DNA of 7,206 bases from Micromonosporaceae bacterium (GTDB lineage: Bacteria > Actinomycetota > Actinomycetes > Mycobacteriales > Micromonosporaceae). The notes under the pieces were generated by a model. That model had not been told where the DNA came from. It was given only the letters and a program-made list of their open reading frames with translations, and did no database searches. Where the stretch lies: NCBI GenBank assembly GCA_019689695.1, contig JADGHA010000212.1:1-7206 (forward strand), given 5' to 3'. The translations under genes and the position numbers were made by a program. The stretch's first letter is position 1; the number at the start of each line of letters is the position of its first letter. Below, in pieces: positions 1 to 5,930 of this stretch.

Positions 1-470
1 GCGGCCTGCCCGTACCGCGCGGCAGCGTCATCTCGGTGCCCACCCGGCGGTACGAGCAGGCTGCCCTGCCGTGGCAACCCGAGCAGGCCTACCAGGTGGC
101 CCGGCGGCTGCTGCGCCGGGCCAGGCTGCCCGACGCCGTGGTGCTCGGCAACGACTACTTCGCGCTCGGCCTCTACCGCGCGCTCGCCGAGCACGGGCTG
201 AAGGTGCCGGACGACATGATGGTGATCGGTTTCGGGGACTACCCGTTCTCCGGGTTCATCGCGCCGTCGCTGACCACCATCCGGCTGCCCGCCGAGGAGG
301 TCGGCAACATCGCGGTCGACCTGCTGGTCGAGGAGATCTCCGGCGGCGGGAGCGCGCGCCCGCTCAAACAGCTGATCGCGCCGACCCTGGTGGAACGGGA
401 GTCAACGGCGCAGGCCGGCCGCGCGCCCGTCCCGACGCCACGCGCGGCAACCCGCCGGTCCCGCCGCTGA
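1..470 (+). CDS. LacI-family transcriptional regulator, C-terminal part (5' end outside window)
   Basis: The frame is open from the left edge (first whole codon at 3) to a TGA at 468-470, giving about 155 residues. They match the C-terminal ligand-binding/dimerisation half of LacI/GalR regulators. The visible blocks, in order, are the 'VVLGNDYFALGLYRAL' segment (family form: A-x-N-D-x-x-A-x-G), 'GLKVPDDMMVIGFGDYPFS' (family: G-x-x-V-P-x-D-x-x-V-x-G-F-D-D), 'PSLTTIRLPAEEVG' and the terminal 'LVERES'. The DNA-binding helix-turn-helix is upstream of the window, so family membership rests on the sensor domain alone. In the family this domain binds a sugar or sugar phosphate and controls repression of adjacent genes. 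The GTG at 36 is internal, because homology continues through the codons before it. The last ~20 residues are an Arg/Ala/Pro-rich tail without family resemblance. The next gene begins 45 bp downstream on the same strand, so this regulator probably controls the following kinase operon. A periplasmic sugar-binding protein is a less likely alternative, given the typical LacI C-terminal wording. Confidence 0.9.
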   Translation, partial: GLPVPRGSVISVPTRRYEQAALPWQPEQAYQVARRLLRRARLPDAVVLGNDYFALGLYRALAEHGLKVPDDMMVIGFGDYPFSGFIAPSLTTIRLPAEEVGNIAVDLLVEEISGGGSARPLKQLIAPTLVERESTAQAGRAPVPTPRAATRRSRR

Positions 471-515
471 CGCCCCCGCTCGTTCCCCTGCTTCGTGCCC
501 GGATGCGGTAACCCG

Positions 516-2006
516 ATGGACAACCACCAGCTATGGGCAGGCGTCGACGTCGGCACACAGAGCCTTCGCGTCGTCGTCGCCGATGACGCCGGCACCGTGG
601 TCGGCCAGGGCTCGCACGCCCTGGCCAGCCAGCGGGCAGGCGACCGGCACGAGCAGGACCCGGCCGGCTGGTGGCACGCCCTCGGCGCCGCCTTCCGGCA
701 GGCCCTGCGCACCGCACCCGCCGACCGGGTCGCCGCGCTGGCGATCTGCGGCACCTCCGGCACCTTCCTGCTGGCCGGCGCGGACGGCACGCCCCGCACG
801 CCGGCGCTGATGTACGACGACGCGCGGGCCGCCGCCGAGGCCGAGGACGTGGCGGCGGCCGGCGACGACCAATGGCCCCCGCCCGGGTACACCGTGCAGC
901 CGTCCTGGGCACTGCCCAAGCTGCTCTGGCTGCTCCGGCACGGCGACGCCGACCTGCGCGCCGACCTCGCCGCCGGCACCGTGGGCCTGCTGCACTGCGG
1001 CGACTACCTGGCCACCCGGCTGACCGGTGCCAGGGTCGCCACCGACTGGAGCACGGCGCTGAAGACCGGGTACGACCTGGACCGCGGCGCCTGGCCCGTC
1101 GGCGTGCTCGACACCCTCGGCATCCCGCTGGCCGCACTGCCGCCCGTGGTCCGGCCGGGCAGCACGATCGGCACGGTCGGGCGCGCCGGCGCAGAGCACA
1201 CCGGCCTGCCCCCCGGCGTCCCCGTGCTGGCGGGCATGACCGACGGCTGCGCCGCCCAGATCGCCGCCGGTGCGCTGGCGCCGGGCAGCTGGAACTCGGT
1301 GCTCGGCACCACCCTCGTGCTCAAGGGCGTCACACGGACCCGGCTCGCCGACCCCGCCGGCGCGGTCTACTCGCACCGGCACCCCGACGGCGGCTGGCTG
1401 CCCGGCGGCGCGTCCAACGTGGGCGCCGCGGTGCTGGCCGAGCGGTTCCCCGGAGCCGACCGGGCCGGCATGGACCGTGCGGCGGCCGGTCACGAACCCT
1501 CCGGCGGACTGATCTATCCACTGCGGACGCGCGGCGAGCGGTTCCCGTTCGTCCGCCCGTCGGCCGAGGGGTTCGAGATCGGCACGTTCGCCGACGACGC
1601 GGACCGGTACGCGGCCGTCCTGCAGGGCGTCGCCTACGTGGAACGGCTCTGCTACGCGCACCTGCGCCGGCTCGGCGCCCGCGTCACCGGGCCGCTGTCG
1701 CTGACCGGCGGCGCGACCCGCAGCCGGTACTGGTCGCAGCTGCGGGCCGACATCCTCGGGCGGGAGGTGACGCTCCCGGCCACCGCCGAACCCGCCTTCG
1801 GCATGGCCGTGCTGGCCGCGGCCGGCGACGGCCCGGTCACCGCCGCGGCGCGCCGGATGGTCCGGGTGGCCGGGGTCCTGGCGCCCCGGCCCGGTGCCCG
1901 GGACCGGTTCGCCGAGCCGTTCGGCCGGTTCGTCGACGCGCTCGCCGACCGCGGCTACATCGACGACGAACTCGCCCGCTACGCCAAGGAGGGTGAGCAT
2001 GGCTGA
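516..2006 (+). CDS. FGGY-family carbohydrate kinase 1 (D-ribulokinase/SePSK-like)
   Basis: A 496-residue protein, normal length for FGGY kinases, which phosphorylate sugars or polyols with ATP in the cytoplasm. The N-terminal phosphate-binding motif 'GVDVGTQSLR' is at residues 9-18 and 'DRHEQDPAGWW' at 43-53. 'CGTSGTFLLAGADG' at 78-91 and 'ALMYDDARA' at 97-105 are typical substrate-domain blocks. The likely catalytic base is Asp243 in 'GMTDGCAAQIAAG'. The C-terminal ATP-binding domain shows 'GTT' at 264-266 and 'LTGGATRSRYWSQLRADILG' at 396-415. 'GGASN' (297-301) and 'YPLRTRGERFPF' (334-345) resemble, from memory, the cyanobacterial/plant D-ribulose-kinase branch (SePSK, AtXK-1), so ribulose or another ketose is a guess. 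ATG 516 is chosen because the protein then begins directly before the conserved motif. An in-frame GTG at 495 has no ribosome binding site, and the one for 516 is also weak (GGATGCGG at 501-508). The last 8 bp overlap the next gene. Kinase assignment is firm; the substrate is not. Confidence 0.9.
   Translation: MDNHQLWAGVDVGTQSLRVVVADDAGTVVGQGSHALASQRAGDRHEQDPAGWWHALGAAFRQALRTAPADRVAALAICGTSGTFLLAGADGTPRTPALMYDDARAAAEAEDVAAAGDDQWPPPGYTVQPSWALPKLLWLLRHGDADLRADLAAGTVGLLHCGDYLATRLTGARVATDWSTALKTGYDLDRGAWPVGVLDTLGIPLAALPPVVRPGSTIGTVGRAGAEHTGLPPGVPVLAGMTDGCAAQIAAGALAPGSWNSVLGTTLVLKGVTRTRLADPAGAVYSHRHPDGGWLPGGASNVGAAVLAERFPGADRAGMDRAAAGHEPSGGLIYPLRTRGERFPFVRPSAEGFEIGTFADDADRYAAVLQGVAYVERLCYAHLRRLGARVTGPLSLTGGATRSRYWSQLRADILGREVTLPATAEPAFGMAVLAAAGDGPVTAAARRMVRVAGVLAPRPGARDRFAEPFGRFVDALADRGYIDDELARYAKEGEHG
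1986..1993 (+). promoter_or_regulatory. Ribosome binding site of FGGY kinase 2
   Basis: AAGGAGGG lies inside the end of kinase 1, 5 nt before the ATG at 1999. It decides the start of kinase 2: the nearby in-frame GTG at 1993 overlaps the Shine-Dalgarno sequence and cannot use it. A strong site inside the preceding gene fits translational coupling with reinitiation. Confidence 0.85.
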
Positions 2007-3459
2007 TCCGGTCGTGGTCGGCGTCGACGTCGGCACGACCGTCACGAAGGCGGTCGCCTTCGCTGCCGACGGGGCCGCGCTGGCCCGCGCCGCCCGGCCC
2101 ACCGTGCTGCAGCGGCCGGCCCCGGGATGGTACGAGCAGGACACCGACCAGGTGGTCGGCTCCGTGCTCGAGGTCCTCGCCGAACTGCGCCAGCGCGTGG
2201 CCCGCCCGGTCCGCGCCATCGGCGTCACCGGGCAGGGCGACGGGCTGTGGCTGGTGGACGACGCGGGACGCCCGGTGCGGCCGGCCATCTCCTGGCTGGA
2301 CGCCCGCGCCACCCCGGTGCTCGAGCGCTGGGGCGCGGACGGCCTGCTGGAGCAGGCGTACCGGCGCACCGGCAACTACCCGTTTCCGGGCGCGTCCGGG
2401 CCCCTGCTGGCCTGGCTCGACCGGCACGAGCCGGACACACTGGACCGTGCGGCGACCGCCGCGTACTGCAAGGACGTCGTCCTGCAACGGCTGACCGGGG
2501 TGCGGGCCACCGACCCGTCCGACGCCTCGGCGCCGTTCCTGGAGCCGCGCGGCCGGGTGTACGACGAGGAGCTGATCGCGGCGTGCGGGCTGGCGCACCG
2601 CCGCGACCTGCTGGCGCCGGTCCGGGTGGCCCCGCAGGGGCCGCTGGCCGCGGACGCGGCCGCCGCGACCGGCCTGCCGCCCGGCACCCCGGTGGTCGCC
2701 GCGCCGTACGACCTGCCTGCCTCGGCGTGGGGCGCCGGCGTGCGGTCCGTCGGCGCCGGCCTGCTCATCGTGGGCACCACCCTCGCCTGCCAGGTGCTGC
2801 GCGACCGGGTGGACACCAGCGGCGAGCCGTCCGGGCTGACCCTGTGCACCTGGCAGCCGGACCGCTGGCTGCGGGCGCTGCCGGCGATGGTCGGCACGGC
2901 CGCCCTGGACTGGGTGCTGCGGCTGGTCGGCGCGGACATCACCGACCTGCCCGCGCTGCTGGCGCAGGGCCGGTCGGACGAGCTGACCGTGCTGCCGTTC
3001 TTCGCCGAGGCCGGCGAGCGGGCGCCGTTCGTCGCGCCGCGCGCCCGGGCCAGGGTGGACGGTCTGCACCTGGGCACCGGGCCGGCGGATCTGGTCCGGG
3101 CGACATGCGAGGCGATCGCCTACAGTGCGCGGCACTGCCTGGCTGCGGCCGAGCTCACCGGCGAGCTGTCCGCGTGCGGGGGCGGTGCGGGGTCGGCGCA
3201 GTGGGCGCAGATCTTCGCCGACGCGCTCGGCCGGCCGGTCCGGGTGCTGGGCGGTGAGGAGATCGGGGCGCGGGGCGCCGCCCTGGCCGCGCTGTCGGTG
3301 CTCGACGGAGCGGAACCGCAGGCGCCGGGATGGCTGCCCGCGGGCCGGTGGTACGAGCCGGACCCGGCGGTGGTGGACCGGTACGAGGCGGGCTACGCCC
3401 GGTACCTGGACCACCTCGCGCAAGCCCGTCCGATGTGGAACGAAAGGCAGGCACCGTGA
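1999..3459 (+). CDS. FGGY-family carbohydrate kinase 2 (L-xylulose/lyxose-kinase-like)
   Basis: A 486-residue FGGY kinase, cytoplasmic, transferring phosphate from ATP to a sugar or polyol. The phosphate-binding motif 'GVDVGTTVTKAVAF' is at residues 8-21 and 'APGWYEQDTD' at 41-50. The 'GVTGQGDGLWLVD' (75-87) and 'PAISWLDARA' (95-104) blocks resemble L-xylulose/lyxose-type FGGY kinases rather than classical D-xylulokinase. The likely catalytic base is Asp238 in 'VVAAPYDLPASAWGAG'. The ATP domain shows 'VGTT' at 258-261, 'FFAEAGERAPF' at 334-344 and 'GGGAGSAQWAQIFADALGRP' at 394-413. The sequence differs clearly from kinase 1 outside the shared fold motifs, so this is not a recent tandem duplication. 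The start is fixed by AAGGAGGG at 1986-1993. The gene overlaps kinase 1 by 8 bp and the dehydrogenase by 4 bp. Two kinases in one operon suggest two related substrates or two phosphorylation steps in one route. The exact substrate cannot be read from the sequence. Confidence 0.9.
   Translation: MADPVVVGVDVGTTVTKAVAFAADGAALARAARPTVLQRPAPGWYEQDTDQVVGSVLEVLAELRQRVARPVRAIGVTGQGDGLWLVDDAGRPVRPAISWLDARATPVLERWGADGLLEQAYRRTGNYPFPGASGPLLAWLDRHEPDTLDRAATAAYCKDVVLQRLTGVRATDPSDASAPFLEPRGRVYDEELIAACGLAHRRDLLAPVRVAPQGPLAADAAAATGLPPGTPVVAAPYDLPASAWGAGVRSVGAGLLIVGTTLACQVLRDRVDTSGEPSGLTLCTWQPDRWLRALPAMVGTAALDWVLRLVGADITDLPALLAQGRSDELTVLPFFAEAGERAPFVAPRARARVDGLHLGTGPADLVRATCEAIAYSARHCLAAAELTGELSACGGGAGSAQWAQIFADALGRPVRVLGGEEIGARGAALAALSVLDGAEPQAPGWLPAGRWYEPDPAVVDRYEAGYARYLDHLAQARPMWNERQAP
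3443..3447 (+). promoter_or_regulatory. Ribosome binding site of the dehydrogenase
   Basis: AAAGG lies 8 nt before the GTG at 3456, within the last codons of kinase 2. It supports GTG 3456 as the start over the in-frame upstream codons, which would encode an out-of-frame translation of the end of kinase 2. Confidence 0.6.
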
Positions 3460-4478
3460 CGACCACGCCCCGCTCGACACCCGTGCCGGTCCTGATCGCC
3501 GGCGACCACTTCGTCACCCCGGACCTGGTCCGGGACGCGCTGCTGGCCCGGATCGGGCCGGTCTTCACCGCGCGCACGCTGACCAGCTCCTGGCCGTACA
3601 CGCCGTTCGGCCCGGTGGCCGAGGTGGACGAGGCCTGCGGCGACGAGGACGAGCTGATCGCGGCGCTGGCCGGGGTCGAGGTGGCGGTCACCCAGATGGC
3701 GCCGTTCACCGCCCGGGTGCTGGCCGCGGCGGACGCCCTGCGGTTGGTCGTGGTGTGCCGCGGCGGTCCGGTCAACGTCAACCTGGCCGCCGCCGCCGAG
3801 GCCGGCGTCGAGGTGCGGGCCACGCCGGGCCGCAACGCGGTGGCCGCGGCGGAGCACGCCGTCGCGCTGCTGCTCGCCGCGTTGCGGCAGATCCCGGACC
3901 GGCACGCCGGGGTCCGCGACGGCGCCTGGCGCAGCGACCTGTACGCGCTCAGCGAGGTCGGCTCGGAACTGGCCGGCAGCACGGTCGGCCTGGTCGGCTA
4001 CGGGGCGATCGGCCGCCGGGTGGGCCGGATCGTGCGGGCCTTCGACGCCGAGGTGCTGGTGCACGACCCCTACGCCGATCCGTCCACACTCGACGGGGTG
4101 ACTCCGGTCGGGCTGCCCGAGCTGCTGGAGCGGTCGCAGGTGCTCAGCCTGCACGCGCGGCTGACGCCGCAGACCGCCGGCATGATCGGCGCGCGGGAAC
4201 TGGCCCGGCTGCCGCGCGGCGCGGTGCTGGTGAACACCGCACGCGGCGGCCTGCTCGACTACGAGGCGGTGCTGGACGCGCTGGAGTCGGGGCACCTGGG
4301 CGCCGCGGCGTTCGACGTGTTCGACGTCGAGCCGCTGCCGGCCGGCTCCCGGCTGCGGACCGCGCCGCGTGTGGTGCTCACCCCGCACCTGGCCGGTGCC
4401 ACCCGGCAGACCGCCGAACGCGCCGCGGCGCTCGCCGCGGACGCGGTCGCCGACTACCTCGCCACCCGCGGACGGTAG
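3456..4478 (+). CDS. D-isomer-specific 2-hydroxyacid dehydrogenase (NAD-dependent, SerA-like fold)
   Basis: A 340-residue enzyme of the D-2-hydroxyacid dehydrogenase family, which interconverts 2-hydroxy and 2-keto acids with NAD(P). The Rossmann motif 'GLVGYGAIGRRVGRIV' at residues 178-193 has Gly181, Gly183 and Gly186. Asp204 in 'VHDPY' is placed to bind the adenosine ribose and favours NAD. The catalytic triad is intact: Arg263 in 'NTARGGLLD', Glu292 in 'DVFDVEPLP' and His311 in 'LTPHLAGAT'. 'GRNAVAAAEHAVALLLAALR' (125-144) is the conserved domain-linking helix. The substrate loop reads 'CRGGPVNVN' (101-109) where phosphoglycerate dehydrogenases have a G-x-G-x-D-N-x-D form, so this is not ordinary SerA. 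There is no C-terminal ACT domain. The start is a GTG whose last bases overlap the preceding stop (GTGA). Position as third gene behind two sugar kinases suggests oxidation or reduction of a pathway acid, possibly an aldonate- or tetronate-type intermediate (inference). It ends 30 bp from the convergent namZ gene. Confidence 0.88.
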   Translation: MTTTPRSTPVPVLIAGDHFVTPDLVRDALLARIGPVFTARTLTSSWPYTPFGPVAEVDEACGDEDELIAALAGVEVAVTQMAPFTARVLAAADALRLVVVCRGGPVNVNLAAAAEAGVEVRATPGRNAVAAAEHAVALLLAALRQIPDRHAGVRDGAWRSDLYALSEVGSELAGSTVGLVGYGAIGRRVGRIVRAFDAEVLVHDPYADPSTLDGVTPVGLPELLERSQVLSLHARLTPQTAGMIGARELARLPRGAVLVNTARGGLLDYEAVLDALESGHLGAAAFDVFDVEPLPAGSRLRTAPRVVLTPHLAGATRQTAERAAALAADAVADYLATRGR

Positions 4479-4483
4479 CCGGC

Positions 4484-4496
4484 GACCGGCCCGGTC
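4484..4496. terminator. Possible weak bidirectional terminator hairpin between convergent genes
   Basis: Between the dehydrogenase stop (4478) and the namZ stop (4509) there are only 30 bp. GACCG-GCC-CGGTC can form a 5-bp stem with a 3-nt loop (4484-4496). There is no T-run on either side, so intrinsic termination would be inefficient by classical criteria. U-less hairpins are common in actinomycetes, which is the only reason to list it. Confidence 0.3.
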
Positions 4497-4508
4497 AGGA
4501 GAGCCCGG

Positions 4509-5795
4509 TCAGTACAGCAGGTACGGCCGGCGCTGGTGGTTGAAGGCGGCCAGCTCGTCGGCCCAGGCGCCGACCACCTCGTCCACGTCGGCGCCCGCGT
4601 CCACCATCTCGCGCAGCCGCGGCGAGCCGGTCAGCTTGTCGATCCAGTACGGCCGCTGCGGGTCGTACGAGTCCTGCCGCCACGCGAACGCGGGGTACTT
4701 GCGCGCCTCCACGAGCATCGCCACGCCGGTGCGGATCGGGTCGTACGCGGCCCGGTCGGTCACCTTCACCTCGACGCCGGCACAGAGCTTGTTGAGCAGC
4801 TGCGGCTTCTGCCCCGCCGAGGTCGGTACGAAGTACGCCTCGCGGAACCGCACGCCGGGCAGGTTCCGCGCGTTGAGCCGGTCGCTCCAGTGGTAGTCGA
4901 AGTCGGTGGCGAGCCCGCCGATGAGCTCGAACGGGCGGGTCGTGCCGCGGCCCTCGGATATCGACGCCACCCCCTCGAACATGCAGGTGCCGGGGTACAC
5001 CAGGGCGGTGTCCGGCGTGGGCATGTTGGGGCTGGGCAGCACCCAGGGCAGGTCGGTGTCGGCGGCCATCAGGTCGCGCTTCCAGTGCCGGCAGGCCACC
5101 ACGTGCAGGTCGACGGGTGAGCCGGCGTCGGCGGGCAGGAACTCCCCGTTGAAGAACCGCGCCAGCTCGCCGACGGTCATGCCGTGCTGCTGGACGATCT
5201 CCTTCTTGCCGACGCCGGAGGTGTAGGCCGGGGTCATCATCGGCCCGTACGCCCGGCCGCCGATCGGGTTGGGCCGGTCCAGTACGACGTACCGCTTGCC
5301 CAGGCGGGCGGCGGCGACCATCGAGTCGTACATCGTCCAGATGTAGGTGTAGAAGCGGGCGCCGACGTCCTGGATGTCGAAGACGAGGGTGTCCACACCG
5401 GACCTGGTGATCAGGTCGGCCCACTTCGCCTGCGAGGCGCCGTACGCGTCGTACACGGTGATGCCGGTGCGCGCGTCGATGCCGGTGCCCTCGCTCCCGC
5501 CGGCCTGCGCAGACCCGCGGAAGCCGTGCTCCGGTCCGAAGGCGGCGGCCAGGTCCACCCGGCCCGACTCGTGCAGCAGGTCGACCAGGTGCCGGTAGTC
5601 GCTGTCGACACCGGTCGGGTTGGAGATGACGCCGACCCGCTGGCCGGCCAGGGCGGCGAAGCCGGAGCTGGCCAGCACCGCCAGGCCGGTCTGCACGCGA
5701 CGGATGCCGGGGACGGCGCCGGCCGGGCTCGCGCTCGCCACCACGCCGAGCGTGCCGGCGGCCACCGAGCCGGCGATGAAGCTTCTGCGTTGCAC
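4509..5795 (-). CDS. namZ: Exo-beta-N-acetylmuramidase, NamZ/DUF1343 family, Tat-exported
   Basis: A 428-residue protein of the DUF1343 family, characterised in Bacillus subtilis YbbC/NamZ as an exo-enzyme. It removes the non-reducing terminal MurNAc from peptidoglycan fragments (GH171). The N-terminus 'QRRSFIAGSVAAG' followed by a hydrophobic stretch and 'ASPAGA' (about residues 22-27) is a twin-arginine signal, so the enzyme acts outside the membrane. Family blocks seen: 'GVISNPTGVD' (55-64), 'FGPEHGFRG' (86-94, with the conserved Glu89 thought to be catalytic), 'VFDIQDVGARFYTY' (138-151), 'VLDRPNPIGG' (171-180), 'HGMTVGELARFFN' (204-216), 'PSPNMPT' (254-260), 'YPGTCMFEG' (267-275), 'SEGRGTTRPFE' (280-290) and 'FREAYFVPTSA' (317-327). 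It appears complete. I chose GTG 5795 over the ATG at 5840 because AGGAGGTG sits 6 nt upstream and the twin arginines then follow immediately. It has its own promoter and does not belong to the convergent kinase operon. No murQ, nagZ, MurNAc kinase or muramyl amidase lies in the window. Confidence 0.92.
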   Translation of the reverse strand: MQRRSFIAGSVAAGTLGVVASASPAGAVPGIRRVQTGLAVLASSGFAALAGQRVGVISNPTGVDSDYRHLVDLLHESGRVDLAAAFGPEHGFRGSAQAGGSEGTGIDARTGITVYDAYGASQAKWADLITRSGVDTLVFDIQDVGARFYTYIWTMYDSMVAAARLGKRYVVLDRPNPIGGRAYGPMMTPAYTSGVGKKEIVQQHGMTVGELARFFNGEFLPADAGSPVDLHVVACRHWKRDLMAADTDLPWVLPSPNMPTPDTALVYPGTCMFEGVASISEGRGTTRPFELIGGLATDFDYHWSDRLNARNLPGVRFREAYFVPTSAGQKPQLLNKLCAGVEVKVTDRAAYDPIRTGVAMLVEARKYPAFAWRQDSYDPQRPYWIDKLTGSPRLREMVDAGADVDEVVGAWADELAAFNHQRRPYLLY

Positions 5796-5801
5796 TCCAG
5801 G

Positions 5802-5809
5802 CACCTCCT
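5802..5809 (-). promoter_or_regulatory. namZ: Ribosome binding site of namZ
   Basis: On the - strand AGGAGGTG stands 6 nt before GTG 5795. This is nearly the full anti-16S complement and decides the start. A start at 5840 would put this site inside the coding sequence and add 15 residues ahead of the Tat motif. Confidence 0.85.
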
Positions 5810-5829
5810 GCCAGACCCGGCCGCACCGT

Positions 5830-5859
5830 GGGGCCCGCATCGAACGGACCGGCGGCCCC
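5830..5859 (-). other. Possible hairpin in the namZ 5' leader
   Basis: In the leader between promoter and ribosome binding site, GGGGCC and GGCCCC (plus-strand positions 5830-5835 and 5854-5859) can pair as a 6-bp all-GC stem with an 18-nt loop. In such GC-rich DNA this can arise by chance. It does not overlap the ribosome binding site, and I see no riboswitch-like architecture. Confidence 0.2.
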
Positions 5860-5873
5860 GGAGGGTATGCAGT

Positions 5874-5918
5874 GAAACTTAGCTACGTGAATGGTGGCGA
5901 GTCAAGAAGCTAAGTTTC
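5874..5918. promoter_or_regulatory. Perfect 11-bp inverted repeat, probable operator over the namZ promoter
   Basis: GAAACTTAGCT at 5874-5884 is repeated as its exact reverse complement AGCTAAGTTTC at 5908-5918, with a 23-bp spacer. The arm centres are 34 bp apart, a little over three helical turns. Relative to namZ, the arm at 5874-5884 contains the -10 box and the other arm lies 2 bp upstream of the -35 box, so bound protein would block RNA polymerase. This geometry suits two bound dimers or a tetramer. RpiR/MurR-type regulators often control MurNAc recycling genes, but no such gene is in the window, so the partner is unknown. A terminator for the upstream fragment is less likely: the loop is long, the stem AT-rich, and there is no T-run. 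Confidence 0.65.
5876..5905 (-). promoter_or_regulatory. Sigma-A/HrdB-type promoter of namZ
   Basis: Reading the - strand, TTGACT (plus positions 5900-5905) is followed after 18 bp by TAAGTT (5876-5881). These match the TTGACN / TANNNT elements of actinomycete housekeeping promoters. Transcription would begin near 5868-5870, leaving a leader of about 70 nt before GTG 5795. The local A/T content stands out sharply from the surrounding GC-rich sequence. Both elements lie within or against the 11-bp inverted repeat at 5874-5918, which implies regulation. Confidence 0.7.
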
Positions 5919-5930
5919 CGCGGCCGGGCG

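Noticed and set aside
540..2036. Shared 16-base string GCGTCGACGTCGGCAC at the beginnings of both kinase genes (about 540 and 2021)
   Set aside because: It encodes the conserved phosphate-binding motif V-D-V-G-T in both enzymes. This is shared function and codon bias, not a mobile or regulatory repeat.
531..2375. 614-codon open frame on the - strand opposite the two kinases
   Set aside because: Its product is low-complexity Arg/Gly/Ala/Pro-rich sequence with no family motifs. The + strand encodes well-conserved FGGY kinases there. Long antisense frames are expected at this GC content.
1837..3480. 547-codon open frame on the - strand opposite kinase 2
   Set aside because: Same reasoning: it mirrors the codon bias of the + strand gene and has no recognisable domain or ribosome binding site.
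3456..5795. Functional link between the 2-hydroxyacid dehydrogenase and NamZ, with D-lactate from MurNAc breakdown as substrate
   Set aside because: The genes are convergent with separate control, the dehydrogenase is coupled to sugar kinases, and no etherase (MurQ) is present. Proximity alone does not support it.
4495..5826. 443-codon - strand frame overlapping namZ in another frame
   Set aside because: The namZ frame carries all the DUF1343 motifs and the Tat signal. The other frame is compositionally biased shadow sequence.
5184..5882. 232-codon + strand frame opposite the 5' half of namZ
   Set aside because: It is antisense to the conserved muramidase, its product resembles no family I know, and it crosses the namZ promoter.
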